From Hyaloscypha bicolor E (taxonomy: Eukaryota > Ascomycota > Leotiomycetes > Helotiales > Hyaloscyphaceae), in contig NW_020194644.1 of NCBI RefSeq assembly GCF_002865645.1, positions 248,001 to 312,000 on the forward strand: DNA of 64,000 bases, read 5' to 3'. Positions 38,741 to 47,275 of the stretch are shown in pieces. Both the position numbers and the translations under genes were made by a program. Every line of letters begins with the position of its first letter. Position 1 is the stretch's first letter. The notes below the pieces were generated by a model, which was not told the origin of the DNA, made no database searches, and saw nothing but the letters and a program-made list of their open reading frames with translations.

Positions 38741-38886
38741 ATTAATTACTCTAATCTTTTAGGCTAATTAATTGCCCTAATCTTTTAGGCTAATTAACTG
38801 CCCTAATTCTTCGGTAATTAACTGCCCTAATCTTTTCGGCCGATTAATTACTCTTAATCTTTTGGCTAATTAACTACCTTTCTTAT
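38741..38886. repeat. 26-bp minisatellite
   Basis: About six imperfect units of ggctaattaattgccctaat followed by ctttta. Variants keep the taattaa core and the ccctaatctttt block. No coding role is seen. Confidence 0.8.
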
Positions 38887-39264
38887 TTTCTTAATTAATA
38901 ATATTTCTTTACTATAATTTAGTAAAGAAGAGGATATAGTTATTACTCAGAATTCAAATCTTTATTAGGCCAGGTCCTTATATAGTAACCTTGGCTAAGG
39001 AGAGTTAGGGCTAACTAAACGTATATACTTATAGTAGATATTAAAGGTTAAAAACCAGATTCGAAAATTGCTTGGTCTTCTAATCCTTATAGCTTTCCGT
39101 ACTTAAGGCTCACATTATAGCAGAATTATATATTATATAGCTAGCCTTCCTATATTCGTATTGCCTCTATATCCCTCTTTCCTCCTTTATCTGGAAACCT
39201 TGACTTTTAAATTATAATAAGACTTAATTATTTAAAGCAGATTTATACCGTTAAATTACGTAAG
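38887..39264. other. Transition zone from AT-rich to normal DNA
   Basis: No gene. Composition changes gradually here, and words such as ggccaggtcc and ccttggctaaggag show escape from RIP. The 3' untranslated region of the minus-strand gene that follows probably lies at the right end. Confidence 0.5.
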
Positions 39265-41668
39265 TTACTCGAAGTCTTCCACTCTCTCATACCTTAAGTC
39301 CCACGTATCATTCTTTAAAACCGTTACATTACTCCACACACTTACTGTCCCATCTCCGGAGGTATAAGTTTCCTGCAACTCCACCTTCACAACCCCTCTT
39401 TTCACTTCCCTCGCACCCTCATCAACCTTCACCATCGACTTTATTCGAACCTTCTCGTCTACATTCGCCTGCGCGAGGCGTACCCCAACTTCCACAGTCT
39501 TTTTATCGTCCATCGCCACATCTGCCTCATCGTTGCTACTCCGGGGCACAATCCGAACCTGCATTTCTCCACTTGTAATATTAAGTAGGGGGATAAACCG
39601 CTGGTTGGCCAACATGGAGACTCCTGGCCCCGTGTAGTCCTGGGTGAGCAGCGGCTCATCTAACAACCATTCATCCGCTTCGGAAGCGATTGGTATATAA
39701 ATACAGAGTTCTCTTAGCCTATACGCGGAGGTCTTAATTCGACGAATGTTGAATATGAGATCGAAGAAGTACCGGTTCTGCGTCGGGATATAATCCTCCC
39801 GGTCGTACACATTGCTATTGGTATCAGAGCGCTGAGGAGGCGCCCTGCGGTAGTCCGGGTACACACTCAGTGTGAACTGTGGGTCTTCAGACTCGGATGA
39901 GGATGAGGATGACGACTCTGAAACGGCAGTTGACCTTGCCTCGGCTCGGATGGATGTGTCCAGAGTACGTAGTCTTGATATGGAGGGTATCTGCTGGACC
40001 AACTGGCTTAGTTCGAAAGATGTATATCGGATCGGATTGCTTGGTATCGTGAGCTGAACAGGAATGATAGGAGCAACGGGGGTTACAGGAATGTTCCGGG
40101 ATGGCTTCTTCCCCTTGTTATATCCCGCAGGCCTTCGACTTATTAATGTAAACTGCTCTTTTGCTGATTCTACGTTGCTCAAAGGAGACGGTTTACCCGA
40201 CCCGTCGTCTTTAATATAGAGTCTCCGGGGACTGGCTTTGGGAACGGCCTGGCCAGCCTGCGGCACGATCTGGAAGTAGTACGTCGGGTCGTTCAACTGG
40301 AGGGCCATTTCCGCTGAGTTAGGGACCTTGTCAGTATACGCCTCCTTCTTCGTATTGGGCTCTAGCTGGCAGAGTTTGTTGATCCCTTTTGCCATGGCTT
40401 CTGTGCATATGCACCGCGTGCGCCAGTTAAACCAATTTTCACTTTTGGAGATTCACCGTGTCCTTGGCGGGTGCTTCTGCGAGAGGGTCGTACGACGGCA
40501 GCAGCCGGGCAAGGGCGGAGGGAAAGGAGCTTCTAAACAAGAGGGCGCCCGCAAAGGTCGAGGTCGAGGAGTCGTAGCAGAGCGCAAGGACCACGGGCTT
40601 GTTGGCATCCGTCGTCCAGCGAGCGAGGAATCGGATCGTCCACGACAGCTTTCCCTTCCCCGCGCTTCTAACGGTGATGCTCCACAGGTCGACGGCGGGG
40701 AAGAGGTGGGATGGCAGCTCCGCGGCGGAGACATCGGGCGCCGCGGTGCTGCCCCCGAGGCTGGAGAGTCGCGTCCAGAGATCCCCCGTCGACCCGGAGT
40801 TCTCGCTGAGGCTGCACTCGAGCCCCACCGGCGTGAAGCGCAGCCAGAAGACGAAGTTGGTCGTGGTCAGCCGCACGGTGAGCACAAAGGAGCTCGTCGT
40901 GGTAAACGTCGTGTTGCTCGTGCTGGCCGGCGTGGCGATACCGAGGATCTGGTTCCATCGCTTTTCGGCTTCGGAGAGGCTGCGGATGGGGATGCCGCCG
41001 GTGGAGCGCTGGAAACAAAAGGTCGGCCCAGTGGCCAGCGTGCTGAGGTTGAAGCCAAACTCGCTCTTCAGCTCGCCCGCGATCTTTTGCCGGATTTCGG
41101 ATGTGTCGGTGCTCAGCTTGAACGTGAGCGCGGTGACGATGCGAAACGTGGCGCCGGGTACACACCACAGCGCGTTGCGCTTCTCGGCCGTGTCAAGGAC
41201 GACAGTAGTACCCGCGGTAGCTCCAGCGACAACCTTAGTCAGCAGGCCGGCCGGGACGATTCCGAAGCGCTGCAGCGCCTGCGCGAGCGTGACCTGGGGC
41301 TTGTCGGCGCCAAAGACAGCTGGGGTGGCCCCAATGTCAGCGTCGAGCCCCATCAGCACCACCCCGCTCCCCGTGGGGTCCACATTCGCATCCGCTGTGT
41401 TGAATCGGGCGCTGTTTCTCTTGCTGCTGAAGCCCAGGCCCCAGAATCGCGTGCTCGTGGCCGAGACGACGTCAGAGCTCACGGCTGCCGTCGTTTGGAC
41501 CTGCGCATGCTGGAGAAAGTCCACCCATCAGCACGCAGCGAGCAGCGGAACGGCCCGGCGCCGGGCGGGGATGTCGGAAGGGCGGCTCGCTTCCGGAGGC
41601 AGAAGCTCATCCTCATCCCCGTCCTCGTGACCATCGTCAGAAGTATTCGCACTGTCGACGTCGCTCAT
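39265..41668 (-). CDS. Hypothetical lineage-specific protein, probably three exons
   Basis: Two long minus-strand frames are best read as one gene. The start is ATG at 41,668: an acidic N-terminus (MSDVDSANTSDDGHEDGDED), then a frame running to 40,439, then a second frame from about 40,395 to TAA at 39,265. A phase-compatible intron of 91 bp (40,456-40,366; donor GTGAAT, acceptor CTGCCAG) would join them. One in-frame TGA sits at 41,528-41,530. It is either a nonsense mutation or lies in a short intron ending at CTCCAG or GCGCAG; both acceptors keep phase, but the only donor I see (GTTCCG) is poor. The product is about 760 residues, without a visible signal peptide or membrane segment, and has a Ser-rich stretch (SESSSSSSSESED) in the C-terminal half. 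No domain recognised. The exon between 40.46 and 41.67 kb is far more GC-rich than the rest. Confidence 0.6.
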
Positions 41669-42013
41669 AATGTGTGCGCTGGTGATATACTCGTTTTGTC
41701 GGGGAGGGGGAAAGATGGCGTACTTGCTGCTCTTCTGCTCGAGAGAAAAGTTGTGAGGTGAAGGTTAGGTTAGGTTAGTAGAAACAGCTGCAGCTGGCTG
41801 GCAACAGGAGCACGATCGACTGCCTAGTGAATGGCGTGACGACACGCCTGTCCGCAGCGTGCGGCGTGCGGCGTGCGGTGCGCGGGGTACAGTACCTTTA
41901 AAGGGTGGGTACGACAACGACTTTATCCGGGACAGGGTTGAGCCTTCCAATGGGCCTGTTCTCCCTACTTTTTCTCTACTAACCTTCGCAGCATCAAACT
42001 CCTCAGCACCGGT
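41669..42013. promoter_or_regulatory. Divergent promoter region between the two island genes
   Basis: About 345 bp separate the two start codons. It contains gcgtgcg/gcgtgcg-type tandem 7-mers at 41,857-41,885 and a ggttaggttaggttag run at 41,764-41,779. On the plus side there is a likely 5'-UTR intron: donor gtgggt near 41,905, branch ctaac at 41,978, acceptor cgcag at 41,991. No clear TATA box on either strand. Confidence 0.5.
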
Positions 42014-44274
42014 ATGGCCAAACAAGACAGCGAAAAGAACCCTCCTTGCCTCCATCAGACTTCACCCTTCCTCGATTCGAACCAAACGACGGCGGGAAAA
42101 TGCTCTATCTGCCGTGCCTCCGGTGTTCGAAAGTACGCGATGGAGCTGCGCTGGTTTGGACGTACGTTCAACCAGAAAGTGGAAGAAGAACAGAAGGGAA
42201 AAGAAAAACAGGAGGTAAAAAATGTAGCTTTATTCAAAGAAGTGTTCAAGGACAGTAAGTCGCCACCGCCTGGGGGAAAAGTCCCATCAATTTAGGGAAC
42301 TTGGTTAAACAGGCTCATAAAAGGAGCCAGCATCCTCAAGACATCACTAACTTCTATCGCCTGCAATGTTAGACCTTCCGGGAAATGATCCTGCTCAGCT
42401 CAAAATGGGGTCGAATTATCTTGAACGCATTGTTGGAAATGATAAGAGCCTACAGGAAAAGCTTAAACAGCTCAGTCTAACGCCAGACTTTGCCAGCTGC
42501 GTTAAAGATTTCAAACCTTACGCCAGACAGATTGATGAGAAAGGGCGATGGAGAATCGCTTTTGCTATTGAGAAAGATCAGAATGGAGAGACCTATCACG
42601 CTTTGATTGCCGCGGTAAGACTAGGTTCGCTATATCTTTACCCGCAACTGACTAGATGGCCAGTTCGTGACCAACACCTGGATCGAAAGCGAAGATGGGA
42701 AGGGCAAAAGAGATCCAAACAACAAAGAAAATCTCCCTTACATCGTGGCCCCCTACTACAAGCCAGCAAAATCTTCGCAGGTGCTATTACTCGGGACCTA
42801 CTTACGGGATATGCAATTTAGATACGAAGTTGGTAAATGTCTCGAATACTACACGACAAAGGATGTCAAGTTAGACAAGCAAACCACGAAACCACCCGCA
42901 ACCCTCGCTATCGCCGACTTCTTCCATGCCCATCCAGAACACGACAAGCAACAGGCGATCCATTCGGCGATTGTCAATGTTCTAAACGACAAGGGCTTAG
43001 AAAAGGTGCTGGTGGACAACAAGAACGAAGACATTATCAAGCCACACCAAATTTCCCCCAGCTCCCTTGCATTGTACTATATCCGCCGAGTTCTCGCCGT
43101 GAGCGGAACGGACCTTCCTAGAAAGGAAGATGTGGGTCGTTTTATCGTCATCATAGTAGTAGGTAACGACTTCACCCCGCCCGAATCTTCGATGGTTCTT
43201 TGTCGCTACATTCTCCTAATGATTTAAGTCCCGCCCTTTTGGTGACTATGCTGAATTCGGCTCCAGAGACGAAAATCACCCGGCACAGCTGGTGATCACC
43301 GGTTTATGGATGTTGATAACCTTGAGGCGACGATCGATGCCCTCGTCCAGGTTAATAAAGTGGCGGCGCAGCTAAATGCGAAGCAGATCACTCACGTGTT
43401 GCTCTGTAAGTCACTTTAAGACGCAATTCTCACTCTCTTCGTTAGCCTACGTGCTTCACTAAAACACCAGATAGACGACGCCCTCGGCGTCGATGAGGCT
43501 GCTACACTTCAGACAAAAGTAAGCTTTAAGATCCTCTATATCGGCTCACCCTTCTTCGGGGGAGTTGCCCATGACCATATCAAGGAACTCTGGGACCACT
43601 TCAAGCGCCCGAATGAATACACGCCCACAGAGGTGAAAGCCCTCGGCATCTTCATCGCACTACGAGAGCTCTACGGCAACTCAGTTGCGTGCATCGGGTT
43701 TCGCAGCGGCAGTCTCGACGGGTCTGGCTTTCTCGGGATCCCGATCTTCTCCCTTGATAACAAGATCACCAATGACTATTGGTATGAGCTTTATAAAGCG
43801 AGAGATCTCACCAAAGAGGAAGAAATCCTCCCCAAAGGAGCCGACTACAAGGAGCTTTCCGAGGACAAGAAAAAGGAGCTTAACAATTTGAGGGAGCAGG
43901 CAAAAGAGGATAAATATAAGGATGCAAACGCTATATGGGTCAGAGAGATCGGGGATGGGAACTACCTCTGGGACCTCGAGAAATATGGTCGGGGGAATCC
44001 CCGGAAATACGAACGCATCGAGGGACTTGCTGTGCGCGTCAACACGTTCATCACTATCAACCTCCCTCTATATTTTGGGGCTGATCCCGGGCTCACTTTA
44101 AGGTTAGTGGAGGATGCAAAACGCCATTTGATTGCTGCGATAGTAGTCTATCTATGTCATGAGGACGCTCAGCAGCCGTTATGGACAAGGAGAATAGAGT
44201 GGATGAAGAGCGAGAAGAAGGCATTTTTGCATGTGTGTTTTGATAAAGCGTTCGAGTTTATCAAATCGAAATAG
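42014..44274 (+). CDS. Hypothetical protein of about 650 residues, five exons
   Basis: Exons: 42,014-42,254, 42,373-42,614, 42,664-43,158, 43,229-43,405 and 43,475-44,274 (TAG). Donors are GTAAGT, GTAAGA, GTAGGT and GTAAGT. Acceptors are GTTAG (branch ACTAAC), GGCCAG, TTTAAG and GATAG, all phase-compatible. The N-terminus has one CSIC pair. The C-terminal half alternates hydrophobic strands and helices (AQLVITG, ITHVLLY, FKILYIGSPFFGG) and ends in a distinctive IGFRSGSLDGSGFLGIPIF block, then NTFITINLPLYFG. This suggests a Rossmann-like or glycosyltransferase-like fold, but I cannot name the family. In exon 4 the frame changes by one base at about 43,301-43,306, between ...LVITG and MDVDNLE. 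Either this is a 1-bp deletion, or the true acceptor is the CAG at 43,266 and the upstream similarity is fortuitous. A GT...AG alternative for intron 3 starts at 43,132. Confidence 0.65.
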
Positions 44275-44389
44275 ATAATTTAAACTTTCGCAAGTACTGG
44301 AACATCGAGCTTTAATCGTTTTCATGCCTCCAGCCACGAACCCAAGCCCTAACAGAGTAGATTTACTCTCAAGCCCAACCTAGTAACCC

Positions 44390-45295
44390 CTCGGTATCTA
44401 TTAACGCCACCCTCACGCCTCTCATCTTCTCAAAACAATTGGGAGTTGGAAGATGTGATTTCATCCAACCAGGAAAGAACTCGCAGCTGGGTTGGAAGCC
44501 CGTCATCTTCCTCGCAATATCCAATATCGTCTGGTCCAAGGTGGCAGAGCAGCCAAACCAAGGGACATCTGCTAATCTTCGACGGAGGAGAGAGAGTTGT
44601 GCATATATACCACTCCCCTATAGGGCTACTAAATGGAGTTCATCGATAGCAATGATAGAAACGCGTCTCTTGAAGGACGGGTTCCTTGCTATTGACCGAA
44701 ACCAACCAGCCGCGATCTCGGGACCCATGATGAGATGAGTATACGCCCCCATCTCAATCTCTTGGGCCAATGCATCAGTCTTGTCCGTCCCGCCATTGAT
44801 AAACACGGACCTCGCGCCAGGAAGCCTTTGGATCTTGATGCACTGCTCCTGTCCAATTCGATCCAAAGGGATGATGATGAGGCCGATGCCACCGCGACAA
44901 AACAACGGCGCTGTTTGAAATATGATACTCTTGCCGAAAGATATCTTGGCTGCAAGGAGCAGATCTTCTTTCTTGAATACCAAATGCCATATAGCATCTA
45001 CCCGCTTTTGACGAGGCTTGAACGGATAGAGATGGCGCTGCAGGCCTGCCTGAATGATCCCCTTCTGCACTTCCCCAGACGCGTATCTTGCCTTCTCGAC
45101 CAGACCCTGTATAGCCAGCATACTTGTGGTGTTTTCGGCATCATGAACAAGATCTCTTGTATCGTTTGTGGTCTCTCGTTGCCGTCTTCGAAAACTCGCC
45201 TTGCTTCGCATGGAAATTACGAACGCAGCATGTGTCAATAATACGGTAGACACGTAAATCCCGACCGAGGAAAGCGTTATACGGTATCCGATAGC
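44390..45295 (-). pseudogene. RecQ-type DExH helicase fragment, interrupted
   Basis: The minus-strand frame contains a Q-motif-like FKPRQKRVDAIWHLVF, a Walker A-like AAKISFGKSIIF, IGLIIIPLDRI, INGGTDK, a motif II box IIAIDELHLV and a motif III FGCSATLD. This is the N-terminal RecA-like lobe of a RecQ-family helicase. An in-frame TAG at 44,618-44,620, right after DELHLVAL, stands where related proteins carry Trp (TGG to TAG is a RIP-type change). The Walker A loop has Ile where Thr or Ser is usual. Upstream the frame opens at a TAG near 45,293 with no ATG before the codon for VISM. The second helicase lobe is missing. A non-functional fragment, truncated at both ends. Confidence 0.75.
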
Positions 45296-46590
45296 ATTCT
45301 ACTGATCTTTGATGGTGTTTCTCTAGACTCTTCTGGCCTTGAGGGCAGGAACGGTGGTTCGATGACGATTTTGACGCGGTCTGATTTACCACAAATTAGC
45401 GTTTTTCACAAGACACAAGTATGCAAGTTTAAAAAAATCTTAATATCTAGATAGAGTATACCTTGATGCACAGTTGATTGAAATTAAGGATAAATCTAAC
45501 GTGCTTTGGTGGAGTTATTAATGGATATACAAAATTGTGATTTTGCCAGAATCGTGAAAAACATATACAAAATAACTGCAGAGCAGTGTGCGCGTTTGAC
45601 AGGGATCTCAGGCCATATACAAGAGAAGGTAATATGATCTCGGAGCGGAAGTACATTTGCTTTGTTCCTGCCGTCACATTTACTTTCAGGCTTTAAAAAA
45701 TAATTACTAATCTAAATTTTATAAAAAGCTTTTATTTAAATAGTCCTTAATTAGCGCTATAAGAACATAAAACAAGTATTAAATTAATGAAAAGGCCAGA
45801 GTTTTGGTATCCGAGCGTATAACGGCAGGAATAAAGTAATGGAACGAGGCTCAAAGATCTATAATTCCAATATCCTACAGAATCTAAAGCTAATGAGAAA
45901 AGGAGTGAGGTGTGGCTTTGACGGCGGGATCGAGGCAATGGCCAGGGCTCAAAGATCCAAGAATCTCATGTATTGAAAATACTAAGCTAAAGAGAAGAAG
46001 GAGAGAGAGAGAGAAGGAGGGGATAAAGGGAGGGAAATGCTAGCTAAAACCACTGAAACGCCGGCTAGCTAGGTGAAACTAGTCATGTGACAGCCACCCC
46101 CCTTTGGCCCCAGCCAGCGCCGTCACAGTGGCAGTAGATAAGTAGGTACGGTCAAGACCACTGAAACGCCGAGCTTTGGAACCCGGGCTCGGTTTGAACC
46201 ATAGCTTGGAACCTTAGCTGAAACCAACCCCTTTGGCTGAAACCAACCATGTGACACCAGCCGTCACAGAGCGCCTCTGCTTTGGGTTAGTGGCTAGTCT
46301 GCTCCTAATCGACACCCCTAATCGACGCCCGGGGGGTCGTTTTAGTTTTTCCCGGTCAAGACAGGAGGGCGGTCGTAACTCCACCCCGACGCCCGACCGA
46401 CGCTGCCCAGCCTGATCACAGCTCAGACGCAGCCTTATTAGGATGATCCTTCTTCTTGCATTGCTCCATGTCCAGCCTCAAGGAACTTCTTCCGACTCAT
46501 TAATCTAGACGTCGCATAGGGCTTGTCTGCTTCGATACTGTACGTCGGACAGCACTCAGGCCGTATAGCATACGGAATCCAACCCTCTAC
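45296..46590. other. Intergenic region with short imperfect duplications
   Basis: No supported gene. Two ~60-bp copies start ggctcaaagatc (45,849 and 45,938). A purine run of gagagagagaga type lies at 45,990-46,030. The phrase accactgaaacgccg occurs at 46,047 and 46,159. A catgtgaca...cgtcacag module occurs at 46,084-46,129 and 46,249-46,270. Around 45,680-45,780 there is a small AT-rich patch. It resembles debris of small elements. An 83-codon minus-strand frame at 46,438-46,689 overlaps the following locus and is not supported. Confidence 0.45.
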
Positions 46591-47275
46591 CATGTCAGTC
46601 GAAACGTTAAACCATCCGACGAGCAAATCGCTCAAGGGGCCAGAAAGTAGCTCGAGTAATATCTTCCGGGCAGAGTTTGCCACAACCAACTCCGGCAGTC
46701 AAGTTATCTATAATCATGGATCGATTTCCAACTACTTCTACTATAATTCTGATACTCCTCATATGTCGGCCGAAGCATTAAACTCTCTGACGAGCAAATT
46801 GCCAAAGGGGCCGGAGAGTAGCTCGAGGAATATCCTCCGGGCAGAGTTTGCTACGATCAACTACGGTAGTCAAGTTACCTACAATTATGGATCGATTTCC
46901 AACTACTTTTGCCACGATTCTGATGCCACTCATATATCGGCCGAAGCATCAAACCCTCTAACGAGCAAATTGCCAAAGGGACCCGAGAGTAGCTCGAGTA
47001 ATATTCCCCTGGCAGAGTTTGCTACGACCAACTACGGTAGTCAAGTTGCCTATGATTATGGATCAATTTCCAACTACTTTTGCCACGGTTCTGATGCCAC
47101 TCATATATCGGCCAAAGCATCAAACCCTCTAACGAGCAAATTGCCAAAGGAACCGGAGAGTAGCTCGAGTAATATCCTCCGGGCAGAGTTTGCTACGATC
47201 AACTACGGTAGTCAAGTTACCTACAATTATGGATCGATTTCCAACTACTTTTGCCACGATCCTGATGCCACTCAT
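46591..47275 (+). repeat. Four tandem 171-bp (57-residue) coding repeats
   Basis: The word gagcaaat recurs at 46,621, 46,792, 46,963 and 47,134, exactly 171 bp apart. Each unit encodes a linker (TSKLPKGPESSS) followed by AEFAT and a Gly/Asn/Tyr block, e.g. NYGSQVTYNYGSISNYF. The unit length is a multiple of three and no unit contains a stop. The copies are about 90% alike by eye, the first being most divergent. Confidence 0.9.

Noticed and set aside
1..39000. Mitochondrial or organellar DNA, because of the high AT content
   Set aside because: Nuclear LTR retrotransposons with transition-type decay fill the region; no organellar genes are seen.
39265..41668. Integrated mycovirus capsid gene
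   Set aside because: Length and composition prompted the idea, but no viral motif was recognised and probable introns argue for a cellular gene.
40328..41761. Long plus-strand open frames of 477 and 343 codons
   Set aside because: They lie antisense to the minus-strand gene, are rich in Arg, Gly, Pro and Ala as expected from a GC-rich complement, and have no splice or domain support.
41764..41779. ggttaggttaggttag as telomere-type repeat
   Set aside because: Fungal telomeres are mostly TTAGGG; here the unit is five bases, only three copies, inside a promoter.
45447..45938. Minus-strand frames of 76 and 63 codons
   Set aside because: Short, no motif, no splice signals, and located in a region of element debris.
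46438..46689. 83-codon minus-strand frame opposite the start of the repeat/TPR locus
   Set aside because: Looks partly protein-like, but overlaps the first 57-residue repeat in antisense, and no continuation was found on either side.
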